Positions 1 through 6,964 of a DNA stretch of 64,000 nucleotides are shown here, in pieces. Every line of letters starts with the position of its first letter. The stretch's first letter is position 1. A model generated the notes under the pieces. It was not told the origin of the DNA, did not search any database, and saw only the letters and a list, made by a program, of their open reading frames with translations. The stretch comes from UBA4732 sp002404095 (GTDB lineage: Bacteria; Planctomycetota; Planctomycetia; Gemmatales; Gemmataceae): contig DAIPWT010000019.1 in NCBI GenBank assembly GCA_036783645.1, positions 1 to 64,000 on the forward strand, in the 5' to 3' direction. The position numbers and the translations under genes are program-made.

Positions 1-1
1 C

Positions 2-472
2 TTAGCATAAACCGGACGCCAACCCGGTGCCAAGACCGATTTCTAGACGCCCTCTAAGATACTCCTCCAGATTCTTTTGAAGCGGCGGATCGCATTGCCC
101 AAACCGCGAATCGAATGTCCCAAACTCGTTCCCAAGTGCGGCATCACAATACGCATCTACCGTCTCAATGGGAGGCCGAGACCTGGACAACCACACTTGA
201 CCTGCATCACGAAGAACCTCCTGTTGACAAACCGCTCCCAGCAAACCGAGCGACTCAATAGTTTCGCCCAGTTGATCTGTTCCGCGATTCTCGAAGAACT
301 GGAGGTGGCCGCCGTTTTGGACCTCGCTTTCATACCAGAAAACGAGATGTGCCGCCCTCTGCTTCGGTGTCAGATCGTGGTATTCTTCCATCGCGAGCAA
401 ATCGATAAAGGCGTTCCAGACACAATACGGCTCGGCATCGACCTCGCGTTTTGATAGCGTACGGATCTTCAT
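2..472 (-). CDS. DMP19/DUF4375-family protein
   Basis: The protein has 156 residues, and the stop codon lies at the left edge of the window, so the gene is complete. The central stretch HLVFWYESEVQNGGHLQFF followed by ENRG is typical of the DMP19/DUF4375 family of small cytoplasmic proteins. Family members turn up among immunity- or toxin-associated genes, but their biochemical role is not settled. There is no signal peptide or membrane segment. It is transcribed leftward, like the aldehyde dehydrogenase to its right, but a stable hairpin separates them, so an operon is unlikely. The family call rests on remembered motif similarity only. Confidence 0.7.
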   Translation of the reverse strand: MKIRTLSKREVDAEPYCVWNAFIDLLAMEEYHDLTPKQRAAHLVFWYESEVQNGGHLQFFENRGTDQLGETIESLGLLGAVCQQEVLRDAGQVWLSRSRPPIETVDAYCDAALGNEFGTFDSRFGQCDPPLQKNLEEYLRGRLEIGLGTGLASGLC

Positions 473-575
473 CGAGTGCCCCAGCCGCCGAACTTGTTAT
501 TAGTTTGCGCCCGGCGCAAACCATCCTGGATTCCAGCCTCGCGGCGTCCGCGCTTCTTGGCTTCTACGCGCCGCC

Positions 576-603
576 GAGGGAGGGAATCGAAATCCCCTCC
601 CTC
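576..603 (-). terminator. UUCG-capped hairpin after the aldehyde dehydrogenase gene
   Basis: Read on the minus strand, a 12-bp stem (GAGGGAGGGGAT pairing with ATTCCCTCCCTC, one G-U pair) closes on a TTCG tetraloop 18 bases after the dehydrogenase stop. There is no T-run, so it may end or protect the transcript rather than act as a classical terminator. It also resembles a tRNA T-arm, but there is no room for a tRNA. Confidence 0.5.
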
Positions 604-620
604 GCACGTCAGGCTTCGCA

Positions 621-2093
621 TTACCCCAGCTTCACCGTCACCGTCTTCGTCTCGGTGTAATGCTCCAGCGCCGCTTCGCCGTTCTCACGCCCCTGGCCGG
701 ACATCTTGAAACCGCCGAACGGCGTCGTCGTGTCCACGACGTGGTAGCAGTTCACCCACACCGTCCCCGCCTTCACCTGCTTGGCGAACTGATGCGCCTT
801 GTCGATGTTCTTCGTCCAGACGGCGGCGGCCAAGCCGTAAGAGGTGTTGTTGGCCCGCTCCACCACTTCATCCACCGACGTGAACGGCAGCACGCTCACC
901 ACCGGCCCGAAGATTTCGTCCTTGGCGATCGCCATATCGTCCTTCACGTTGTCGAACACCGTCGGCTCGACGAAGAAGCCTTTTTTGCCATGACGATGAC
1001 CGCCGCTCAACAGCGTCGCCCCCTCCTTCTGGCCCAGCTCGACGTAGCCGAGGATCTTGTCCATCTGCTCCTGCGACACCTGCGGTCCTTGCTCGGTCTT
1101 CGGGTCCATCGGGTCGCCGATCTTGCGCTCTTTCGACTTCTCCGCCAAGCGCTCAACGAACTCCTGGTGAATCTTCTTTTCGACAAAGAGCCGACTGCCG
1201 GCTGTGCAACACTGGCCGCCGTGGAAGTAGATGGCGTGGAACGAGCCGGCCACCGCGTCGTCCAGGTTGGCGTCGGCGAAGACGACGTTGGGGCTTTTGC
1301 CGCCCAGCTCAAACGTGGTGCGCTTGAGCGTGTCGGCGGCGGCTTTCTGGATGATCTTGGCCGTATCGACGTGGCCGGTGAAGGCGATCTTGTCCACGCC
1401 GGGATGCGTCACCAAGGCGGCGCCGGTCGTCTCGCCCATGCCGTTGACGATGTTGACGACGCCGGCCGGGAAGCCCGCTTCCATCGCCAACTCGGCGACG
1501 CGCAACGCCGTCAACGGCGTCTGCTCGGCCGGTTTCATCACGATGGTGTTGCCGCAAGCAAGGGCCGGCCCCCACTTCCACGCCAGCATGAGCAGCGGGA
1601 AATTCCACGGGATGATCTGGCCGACGACGCCGACAGGCTGGCGGAGCGTGTACGACAGGAACGAGCCGCGCACCGGCACGGTTTTGCCTTCGATTTTGTC
1701 GGCCCAGCCGGCGTAATAGCGGATCGTGTTGCAGACGCCTTCCATGTCGCCGACGGAATCGGTGATGGTCTTACCGCTATTGAGAGATTCCAGAGCGGCC
1801 AAGTCTTTGGCGTTCTTCTCGATCAGATCGGCCAGCTTGAACATCAGCTTGCCGCGATCGGCGGCGTCCATCTTGCTCCACGGGCCGGATTCGAGCGCGT
1901 GACGAGCGGCCTTGACCGCCTTGTCCACATCGGAGGCGCCGGCGGCGGCGACCTTGGCGATGACCTCGCCGGTGGCGGGGTTGTAGGTGTCAAAGGTCTT
2001 GCCGGCGGCCGGCTCGACCCATTGGTTGTTGATGAAAAGGCGCGTCTCCTTGACGGCCGGGGGTGCGGGGCGTTTCAGCGTCGCTTGCGCCAT
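621..2093 (-). CDS. NAD(P)-dependent aldehyde dehydrogenase
   Basis: This 490-residue protein has the full length of the class 1/2 aldehyde dehydrogenases that oxidise aldehydes to carboxylic acids. It contains the cofactor-side motif IPWNFPLLM, the general-base glutamate in FELGGKSPN (about residue 260) and the catalytic cysteine in GGQCCTAGSR (about residue 294). The C-terminal PFGGFKMSGQGRENG is also typical. It is cytoplasmic and soluble. The start is the ATG giving MAQATLKRPAPP. The gene stands alone, with a hairpin after it and a toxin-antitoxin pair diverging upstream. The substrate cannot be read from the sequence. Confidence 0.95.
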   Translation of the reverse strand: MAQATLKRPAPPAVKETRLFINNQWVEPAAGKTFDTYNPATGEVIAKVAAAGASDVDKAVKAARHALESGPWSKMDAADRGKLMFKLADLIEKNAKDLAALESLNSGKTITDSVGDMEGVCNTIRYYAGWADKIEGKTVPVRGSFLSYTLRQPVGVVGQIIPWNFPLLMLAWKWGPALACGNTIVMKPAEQTPLTALRVAELAMEAGFPAGVVNIVNGMGETTGAALVTHPGVDKIAFTGHVDTAKIIQKAAADTLKRTTFELGGKSPNVVFADANLDDAVAGSFHAIYFHGGQCCTAGSRLFVEKKIHQEFVERLAEKSKERKIGDPMDPKTEQGPQVSQEQMDKILGYVELGQKEGATLLSGGHRHGKKGFFVEPTVFDNVKDDMAIAKDEIFGPVVSVLPFTSVDEVVERANNTSYGLAAAVWTKNIDKAHQFAKQVKAGTVWVNCYHVVDTTTPFGGFKMSGQGRENGEAALEHYTETKTVTVKLG

Positions 2094-2238
2094 GACGAAA
2101 GACCCTCAAAGTTTGGGAGGAACATTACACGGGGAATGGCTGTCCGTGGAGGCATTTTACTCCGCGCGGCGTCGTGGTCAAGACGGCGGGTGGCGGGTAC
2201 AATGCAAGGCGTGTCGGCCGAGTTCCAGGAGTTAAACG

Positions 2239-2469
2239 ATGGTCATCACTCTTACTCCGCAGTTGGAGGCCGCCCTGAGCGAACAGGCCGGGCGGCGCGG
2301 CATGGCGCCGGAGGTATTGGCTCTCGACGCCTTGCGTAAGCATTTCCTCCCAGCGTCTGACCCCTTGGAGCCGCGCGACGAATGGGAGCGGCAACTGTTC
2401 GGGGCGGCCATCGACTGCGGCGTCTCCGTCCCTGACTCGGCCCTAAGCAGCGACGGGCTGTACGAATAA
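2239..2469 (+). CDS. VapB-like antitoxin
   Basis: This 76-residue protein begins MVITLTPQLEAALSEQA, which suits a short strand-helix-helix DNA-binding region, and ends with an acidic, probably disordered tail that would contact a toxin. A clear ribosome site (AGGAG) lies seven bases before the ATG. Its stop overlaps the start of the following PIN-domain gene by one base (TAATG), the usual arrangement of a VapBC pair. That toxin gene is frameshifted here, so the antitoxin may no longer have a working partner at this locus. The family assignment is by size, context and general composition. Confidence 0.65.
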   Translation: MVITLTPQLEAALSEQAGRRGMAPEVLALDALRKHFLPASDPLEPRDEWERQLFGAAIDCGVSVPDSALSSDGLYE

Positions 2470-2920
2470 TGGCCATTCTTGTTGATACCAGCGTCTTGGG
2501 CCGCCTCGCCAACCGGGCTGATGTAGCTCACTGGGTTGCACGGAACGCCATCGCGGAACTGCACCGGCGCGGCGAGACGCTCCATCTGGCGCCTCAAAAT
2601 TTGGTCGAGTTTCGCAATTTCGCCACGAGACCCGTAAAGGTGAACGGTCTAGGTTTGACTGCATCGGCGGCGGACGGTCTGGGGAAGAGTTTCGAGGCGG
2701 CGTTCTCGCTGCTGGCCGAAACGCCGGATATCTACCCCGCCTGGAAGAGCTTCTTGTCGGGGCGCTTGGCGTCATCGGTAAGCAAGTTCATGACGCCCGG
2801 CTCGTGGCGGTCTGCCACGCCAACGGGGTGTCGCACCTGTTGACGTTTAACGGGACGCACTTCGCCCGGCTCGCGGGGTTCGGCCCCGGCGTCGTGGTCG
2901 TTGATCCGGCGAGCGTGTGA
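2469..2920 (+). pseudogene. VapC-type PIN toxin broken by a -1 frameshift
   Basis: The first 92 or so codons (MAILVDTSVLGRLAN, then LVEFRNFATRP) encode the N-terminal part of a PIN RNase. After IYPAWK the matching C-terminal part continues only in another frame: ELLVGALGVIGKQVHDARL, then LLTFNGTHFARL, and ends at the TGA at 2918-2920. One missing base near 2745-2748 (AAGGAG read as AAGAG) accounts for the break. Without the shift the product would have about 150 residues, normal for VapC. The unshifted frame ends at 2843 and lacks the second half of the acidic active site. It could be a true mutation or a sequencing error. Confidence 0.8.
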
Positions 2921-2965
2921 GGTGGTTGCGCCGGAACAGACGCTGCACGCGAGGGTGTGGGCGTA

Positions 2966-3010
2966 GAGTCGTTTCCACTTGCGTGGAAACGACGACTCCC
3001 GACAGTTTTT
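2966..3010 (+). repeat. Hairpin with cassette-end motif (copy 1)
   Basis: A perfect 11-bp stem (GTCGTTTCCAC at 2968-2978, GTGGAAACGAC at 2983-2993) with a four-base loop is followed by GACTCCCGACAGTTTTT. The same GGAAACGACGACTYCCGAC string recurs after the vapC fragment near 4350, and the CGACTCCCGACCC core recurs three more times up to 7.5 kb. It lies downstream of plus-strand genes and is followed by T-rich sequence, so a terminator role is possible. Confidence 0.7.
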
Positions 3011-3137
3011 CCTTTCCCTTGTTTAGGATCGCAGCCGTGGTATACTAAGGTTGAAAAACCTAGTTGCCGTGAAAAGAAGCTCACTAGCGAATAGCCGAAT
3101 ACAAAGACGCCGCACTTCCGGAAGAACAGGTGGCCCG

Positions 3138-3593
3138 ATGGCAACGGCACATGGTCGAAAGACGCCGCACCTTGAAAGTCTCAAAGAGATTTCAGTAAAG
3201 AAGCAGGACGTATCAAAGAAGTCCGCGAAACCTGAAATTTCAATAATGTTGGGCGGCAAGCTTCAGGGAAAGAAGCCAAACCGGAAAAAACCACGCCGGC
3301 CGTCTGTCCGTCCTCTTGAGGATGCCCAAATCGAAGGGATTACTGGCATTCCGGACGATGCCCAAATGGCTCGGGCGATCATCTCACTCAGTGAAGAGGA
3401 TCAGGCGGTCGCAAAGAAGGTTCGAGACCTATTAGCCAAGCACCTTGGATCGCACGCCGCGGCCCGGCTATGGCTGGCGTCTCGGGCGCCGGGCTTCGAG
3501 TCAACCCCGCTAGACGCGATTCGTCAAGGACAGGCGAAAATGGTGCTGGCGACTCTCGAATCCCAGTGGGGGCGGAGTCCGACGTATGCATAA
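3138..3593 (+). CDS. MbcA/ParS/Xre-type antitoxin of a RES pair
   Basis: The protein has 151 residues from the ATG at 3138, which is preceded by AGGTGG; an upstream TTG at 3051 would add 29 basic residues. The C-terminal 60 residues, ending HAAARLWLASRAPGFESTPL, DAIRQG and VLATLESQWG, match the toxin-binding DUF2384 domain of MbcA/ParS/Xre antitoxins. The lysine- and arginine-rich N-terminus could bind DNA or be disordered. Its last eight bases overlap the RES toxin gene, indicating translational coupling. The expected role is to bind the RES enzyme and block its NAD+ site, and to repress the operon. Confidence 0.8.
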   Translation: MATAHGRKTPHLESLKEISVKKQDVSKKSAKPEISIMLGGKLQGKKPNRKKPRRPSVRPLEDAQIEGITGIPDDAQMARAIISLSEEDQAVAKKVRDLLAKHLGSHAAARLWLASRAPGFESTPLDAIRQGQAKMVLATLESQWGRSPTYA

Positions 3594-4200
3594 CGGGCCC
3601 GCTTTGATCGGGTCGGTTATTCAGGCGCGCCCCCAGGCGGTTCTCTTCACAGGTCTGACCTTCCGGTCGATCCATCTTCGCCACTTCTCGAACTTTCGGA
3701 AAGTCAACGCTCTGTTCGCCGCGAGGGGCGGGGTTGTGGGAACCCGATATATTCGTCCGAACGGTCCCGCGGCTCTCTACGCGGCACTGGACGCGGACAC
3801 GGCTCACCGAGAAGGCAATCAAGTGTTCTACCAAACGGCAAGTTCCGCGGCAGGGCAAGCTCTGCTCCTCGCCGGCGGCTTGCGGCCGGACCCCGTGGTG
3901 TTAATCGGCGTCCATGTCCGCGCGGTGCGAATGCTCGACCTTCGTGATAACGCCACCCGTCTCACTCTCGGCGTCAACGGCTTACCCGAACTTCTCGGCG
4001 CTTGGCGCGGTATTCCAAACGCCCCAACCCAGGGGCTTGGCGACGCCGTTTTCAACGACGGTCACTTTGAGGGCATACTGTTCCCCTCCGCCCAAAACGC
4101 CGGCCGCGACGCTATGGTACTATTTCCGGCGCGCCTACAGTCGCCTTCCCAGGTGGATTTTACCGACGTGACAACGAATCTTGCTGCTCGTCTGCCCTAA
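3586..4200 (+). CDS. RES-domain toxin (NAD+-consuming)
   Basis: This 204-residue protein carries the RES signature: an arginine-tyrosine pair in GTRYIRPNG, then AALYAALDADTAHRE with the conserved glutamate, then EGILFPSAQNAGRDAMVLFP near the C-terminus. Characterised RES toxins (MbcT, ParT types) degrade NAD+ or transfer ADP-ribose. The gene starts inside the end of its antitoxin gene, and the pair looks intact. The pair is bracketed by two near-identical copies of a vapC 3' end (2861-2920 and 4230-4289), which suggests it arrived as a unit. No membrane segment is visible. Confidence 0.85.
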   Translation: MHNGPALIGSVIQARPQAVLFTGLTFRSIHLRHFSNFRKVNALFAARGGVVGTRYIRPNGPAALYAALDADTAHREGNQVFYQTASSAAGQALLLAGGLRPDPVVLIGVHVRAVRMLDLRDNATRLTLGVNGLPELLGAWRGIPNAPTQGLGDAVFNDGHFEGILFPSAQNAGRDAMVLFPARLQSPSQVDFTDVTTNLAARLP

Positions 4201-4226
4201 ATTCCGTTGAAATGAGGCTGCGGAAG

Positions 4227-4289
4227 CTCTTCGCCCGGCTCGCGGGGTTCAGCCCCGGCGTCGTGGTCGTTGATCCGGCGAACGTGTAA
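4227..4289 (+). pseudogene. Duplicated 3' end of a vapC gene
   Basis: These 21 codons read LFARLAGFSPGVVVVDPANV and then stop. From 4230 they match 2861-2920 at 57 of 60 bases, the last codons of the frameshifted vapC. There is no start or body of a gene in front, only the end of the RES toxin gene 27 bases upstream. Together with the hairpin that follows, it forms the right copy of a direct repeat enclosing the RES/Xre pair. Confidence 0.85.
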
Positions 4290-4334
4290 AGTGTTTTCGC
4301 TGATTTTGAAGTCGAACACGAGGACGATGTCATT

Positions 4335-4375
4335 GAGTTGTTCCCAATAGGAATGGAAACGACGACTTCCGACGC
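4335..4375 (+). repeat. Cassette-end motif (copy 2, degenerate hairpin)
   Basis: TGGAAACGACGACTTCCGAC matches copy 1 apart from one C-to-T change. The left arm (GTTGTTCCCA) has drifted but can still pair, with one G-T wobble and one mismatch. It sits at the same place relative to the vapC 3' end as copy 1, and is followed by a T- and C-rich stretch. Confidence 0.65.
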
Positions 4376-4485
4376 CTATTCCCTTCCGACCTGTTTCACG
4401 TTCTGCTAGGATGAAGCGACAACAGGAGGTAGACGGTTCGCGGCGTCGCGGCGGACGGCGCTTAAGGCGTGACAGGGGAGACCTT

Positions 4486-4704
4486 ATGTTAACAAATAAC
4501 AACCTTGAGCAAAGGCTGGCTGCGCTGGAGGCCGAGGTCGCCGACCTGAAACGTCGGCCGGCAGCCATTCCCCGGATCGACGATTGGTTGGAGCAAATCA
4601 CGGGGTCCGTGAAAGACGTGGAGGCATTTGAGGAGATTCTCCGACTCGGGCGCGAATTGCGTGAGGCGGATCGGCCGCGGGGGGACGAGGAAGCGGCGCC
4701 GTGA
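4486..4704 (+). CDS. Small coiled-coil antitoxin of a VapC pair
   Basis: The protein has 72 residues from the ATG at 4486. The N-terminus, LEQRLAALEAEVADLKRR, is a short coiled coil; the C-terminus, EEILRLGRELREADRP, is an amphipathic helix ending in an acidic tail. This layout is common in planctomycete and cyanobacterial antitoxins paired with PIN toxins. The stop overlaps the GTG start of the PIN gene fragment that follows (GTGA). A longer frame from 4411 would add a basic leader, but the shorter start fits the coiled-coil form better. Its partner is truncated, so it is probably an orphan antitoxin. Confidence 0.65.
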   Translation: MLTNNNLEQRLAALEAEVADLKRRPAAIPRIDDWLEQITGSVKDVEAFEEILRLGRELREADRPRGDEEAAP

Positions 4705-4844
4705 GATACTTGCTGGACACGGATCACATCAGCTTCCTCCAGCTGGGATTGGGGCCGGAATATGCCGCACTCTCCGCTCGCATGTCCCGGCACTCGTCCG
4801 CGGACTTCGCCTTATTCGGCGACCGCTCCAAAGGCATCGGGTGA
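4701..4844 (+). pseudogene. VapC toxin truncated to its first 40 or so codons
   Basis: The frame starts with GTG, reads RYLLDTDHISFLQLGLGPEY and continues to HSSADFALFG, the first quarter of a PIN RNase including the first active-site aspartate. It then runs into unrelated sequence and stops at 4842-4844. That sequence is the 3' end of the oppositely oriented vapC, so the two genes overlap tail to tail. The truncation looks like the result of a deletion or recombination joining two toxin-antitoxin modules. Confidence 0.8.
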
Positions 4845-5246
4845 ATGAAGAAGCAACGCCCGGAATCCCGCTTGTTCAAAGTGGCGGTCGGCGGTCAGGG
4901 CGTCGGTCAACTTCCGCCGGGTCATAACGGAGAAGGAGATGCAATCCGTGAGCGACCATGTCTGATCGGGGCGGGCGGTGAACAACTCCGCGCCCGCCTT
5001 CAACCACTCGGCCGCGGCCGGGACGACTTCCGTTCGCGGGTCGGCGTACAGCCGTATGAAAAACGCGGCGAAGAGGGCGCGATCGGCCCCGCGAATCAGG
5101 CTGTTTCCGACCTCAAGTACGATATATTCGGTGGTGACGAGCGGCTGGCGCAAAACCCGACTCCACGCCATCGCTTGTTTATGGTGCTGGTCGGCCGGCC
5201 CGAGAAAGGCCAGGAAATACGAAGTGTCGGCGAAGACCGGCGTCAT
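4812..5246 (-). CDS. VapC-type PIN-domain RNase toxin
   Basis: The protein has 144 residues from the ATG at 5246, giving MTPVFADTSYFLAFLGPADQ. The expected acidic residues of a PIN active site are all present: the aspartate in FADTSYF, the glutamate in VLEVGNSL, the aspartate in SLTDCISF and the one in TADRHFEQ. The start overlaps the upstream antitoxin stop by four bases (ATGA). The length is normal for the family. This is the only complete VapC in the island. A longer in-frame extension upstream of 5246 lies over the antitoxin gene and is unlikely to be translated. Confidence 0.9.
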   Translation of the reverse strand: MTPVFADTSYFLAFLGPADQHHKQAMAWSRVLRQPLVTTEYIVLEVGNSLIRGADRALFAAFFIRLYADPRTEVVPAAAEWLKAGAELFTARPDQTWSLTDCISFSVMTRRKLTDALTADRHFEQAGFRALLLHSPDAFGAVAE

Positions 5247-5464
5247 GACAATTTCGGCGCGCCGTAGAGGTAATGGTCGTGCTGTTCTGAGGCGTCGGGC
5301 GGCAGGTTCACGGCTTTCCCGGCCAGGTCGCCCCATCGGTCGAACAAGCTCGCCTCCGGCGTTTCGGCCGTCAACACTTCAATGCGAACGCGCGACCCTT
5401 CCGGCAAGGTCGCCGACGGGTGCAACACGATGGTTCCATTCAGGACGCGGCCTTCGAGAGTCAT
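5243..5464 (-). CDS. Antitoxin of the intact VapC pair
   Basis: The protein has 73 residues. The start MTLEGRVLNGTIVLHPSATL followed by PEGSRVRIEVL is the beta-rich fold of AbrB/DUF104-like antitoxins, where the residues after LPEG usually form the DNA-binding and dimer region. The C-terminal half, with NLPPDASEQHDHYLYG, is typical of the toxin-wrapping tail of VapB partners. The gene overlaps vapC by four bases. The pair is most likely autoregulated from the short region upstream (5465-5629), where no clear operator could be recognised. Confidence 0.8.
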   Translation of the reverse strand: MTLEGRVLNGTIVLHPSATLPEGSRVRIEVLTAETPEASLFDRWGDLAGKAVNLPPDASEQHDHYLYGAPKLS

Positions 5465-5629
5465 GATGCCAACCTCTGTAGGGTTTCCTGCCTTTATGAT
5501 ACATCTTCTCCCGCTCTACGGAAGGGCCGTCTCCGATTCAACGCCGCGCCCGATTACCCAAGGCGACGGCGACCGGTACAATATTGAACCATTTGTGGGT
5601 GTACATCGACCGTGTTTGAAAAGGTTGCC

Positions 5630-5839
5630 ATGATTTCCAATGCCTACTGCATCATCCGTGAAACCACCGAAGACCGTTTGGATGAGACGGAAAGCCTTGA
5701 GGAGGCCATCCGCATTGCTCGCTCCCTGGTACGCGAAGGCCAGGTGGGAGAGCCGGTTTCCATCGAGCATCGGGGCAAGATCATCAGGCAATTGGTCCTT
5801 ATGCACGATGGCATGGTGGAAGAAGAGGCGATTATCTGA
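5630..5839 (+). CDS. Small conserved protein of unknown function
   Basis: The protein has 69 residues from the ATG at 5630; a GTG at 5612 would add six. It begins MISNAYCIIRETTEDRLDET and ends with EHRGKIIRQLVLMHDGMVEE. I do not recognise the family, but the gene is probably real because its last 26 codons occur again at 6737-6817 with mostly silent or conservative changes. The acidic, helical first half and short beta-like second half would fit an antitoxin or an anti-toxin-like inhibitor, but there is no toxin gene beside it. Confidence 0.55.
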   Translation: MISNAYCIIRETTEDRLDETESLEEAIRIARSLVREGQVGEPVSIEHRGKIIRQLVLMHDGMVEEEAII

Positions 5840-5895
5840 CGAGGGATAAACGGGATCGGTATTTGCTTTAATCGACTCCCGACCCTTATCTCTTT
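5757..5895 (+). repeat. Left direct repeat flanking the HNH cassette
   Basis: About 130 bases, comprising the 3' end of the small gene, its stop codon and the following CGACTCCCGACCC hairpin, recur at 6737-6870. Between the two copies lies the minus-strand HNH cassette. The gene-end halves differ by scattered substitutions, so the duplication is not recent or has been diverging. Confidence 0.75.
5848..5888 (+). repeat. Cassette-end motif (copy 3)
   Basis: GGGATCGGTATTTGCTTTAATCGACTCCCGACCC can fold into an imperfect hairpin around the loop TGCTTTAAT. The right arm is followed by a T-rich run. It lies nine bases after the stop of the small gene at 5630. Confidence 0.65.
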
Positions 5896-5903
5896 TCCGT
5901 GCA

Positions 5904-6316
5904 TCAACGAACGGGTTGGCTGAACAGACCCGCGGCAATCAGTTCTTCACGCAGGACCACTCGGAGAGGAGCGTTGATTTTCAGGACGCGGATCGTGGTG
6001 CGGCCGATGGCCGTGCGCCCGCGCAGCCTTGCGCCGTCCCAGCGGAAATGGTAGGACCAGGAGTGGCGGCGCGGATGAAACAGCCGCGAGAGAAGCCGCG
6101 TCTGCGGATCAATCCCGGAGAGGTTGGGCCACCTTTGTGTCTGTTGCAGTGCAAGCAGGAAAGCGCCAAGTTCGACGCCGCCGTCCGCCCTCCGTGGACC
6201 TCGGCGATGATGTGGTCGATCTCGGCCGGGAGGTCTTCAACGTCTTGGGGAGTCCGGCAGTATTCGCAGCAACCCCCGGCGCGCCGCCAGACCAGTTCTT
6301 CGAGCATACGGTCCAT
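5904..6316 (-). pseudogene. HNH endonuclease with a one-base frameshift
   Basis: The first 64 or so codons encode the HNH core: MDRMLEELVWRRAGGCCEYC with its zinc cysteine pair, AEIDHIIAEVHGG with the catalytic histidine, and LALSCLHCNRHKG. The rest of the protein continues only in another frame, reading NLSGIDPQ, then FHPRRHSWSYHFRWDG, then LRVVLREELIAAG, to a stop at 5904-5906. A single missing C in the run near 6128-6131 explains the break. The restored protein would have about 137 residues. It starts six bases after the stop of its partner gene, so the two were one operon. Confidence 0.85.
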
Positions 6317-6322
6317 CGGCGG

Positions 6323-6601
6323 TCACCCGTCGCGGCTATGGGACTTGAGGACGCGCCGCGCCCGGACTTTCAGTATCGACAGGAGGGTGCCGACCCGGCA
6401 GAAGTGATCGAGTTCGGCCTCTTCGTCGTCGGAAAGCGCGCCGCGACGATTCCGCTCGGCCAGGTCGCGCATCCGCGCACGGTCCTCGTCCGAGAACGAG
6501 AGGTCCAGGAAGCGGTGGGCGGCGCCTTTCGATATGGGGCCGTGGGGGTGGATGATCCGCTCCCAGATGTCGGCTTCGGAAACGATAGACGCGGTAGGCA
6601 T
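6323..6601 (-). CDS. HNH-partner protein (unknown family)
   Basis: The protein has 92 residues, is highly charged and all-helical by appearance, starting MPTASIVSEADIWERII. The segment LAERNRRGALSDDEEAELD followed by LSILKVRARRVL aligns with the product of the gene at 30040-30306 (LADRHNKGLLTPDQKAEY, AILKTKARQLL). In both places the gene directly precedes an HNH endonuclease gene, by six and three bases. This strongly suggests a fixed two-gene unit, perhaps an inhibitor or specificity subunit plus nuclease. No known domain was recognised. The longer upstream frame runs into repeat DNA and is not the start. Confidence 0.7.
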   Translation of the reverse strand: MPTASIVSEADIWERIIHPHGPISKGAAHRFLDLSFSDEDRARMRDLAERNRRGALSDDEEAELDHFCRVGTLLSILKVRARRVLKSHSRDG

Positions 6602-6736
6602 GGCGCTCTCCTGGGGGAGAAATCTGTACTCCGCGCACATTTTACCACATGACGCCTTGCAGACCATGCCCCTTGTTGAAGGAAAAAGGGACGTTGGAAA
6701 CAGATCCTGTGAAAATCTCGATGTTCCTTTTCCCTT

Positions 6737-6817
6737 CCCATTGAGCATCGGGGCAAGGTCATCAGGCAATTGATCCTTATGCCTGATGGCAAGGTGGAAG
6801 AAGAGGCGATTGTCTGA
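6737..6817 (+). pseudogene. Duplicated 3' end of the small gene at 5630
   Basis: These 26 codons plus stop read PIEHRGKVIRQLILMPDG and KVEEEAIV, matching the end of the protein encoded at 5630-5839. No upstream part of that gene is present. With the following hairpin they form the right direct repeat around the HNH cassette. The rest of the 6602-6964 stretch holds no recognisable gene. Confidence 0.85.
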
Positions 6818-6830
6818 CGAGGGACAAAAG

Positions 6831-6866
6831 GGATGGGGGTTTGCTTTAATTAACTCCCGATCCCTT
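6831..6866 (+). repeat. Cassette-end motif (copy 4)
   Basis: GGGATGGGGGTT and AACTCCCGATCCC pair around a loop containing TGCTTTAATT, with two mismatches, and are followed by TTTGTT. It is the clearest full hairpin form of the repeat after copy 1. Confidence 0.65.
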
Positions 6867-6964
6867 TGTTCGCCCCGACCCCTTAGTTCGCCCGGGGGAC
6901 AATTCGGAGTGATTAGCGGGCACGGTTGCTTGCGGCTCTCTTTGGAGGCGTGTATGCTGGACGT

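Larger units (their letters stand above)
6737..6870 (+). repeat. Right direct repeat flanking the HNH cassette
   Basis: This is the second copy of the 5757-5895 segment: gene 3' end, stop, GAGGG, then the TTTGCTTTAAT-loop hairpin and CTCCCGATCCC. It shows the cassette between 5896 and 6736 was inserted into, or duplicated together with, this tail. Confidence 0.75.

Noticed and set aside
574..612. Possible 3' fragment of a tRNA on the minus strand (T-arm-like GATTTCGATTCCC).
   Set aside because: Only 18 bases separate it from the upstream stop codon, so no complete tRNA fits. A UUCG-capped hairpin explains it better.
660..2339. A 559-codon frame antisense to the aldehyde dehydrogenase gene.
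   Set aside because: It is the mirror of a well-conserved coding sequence in GC-rich DNA, with arginine-, histidine- and valine-rich composition and no family features.
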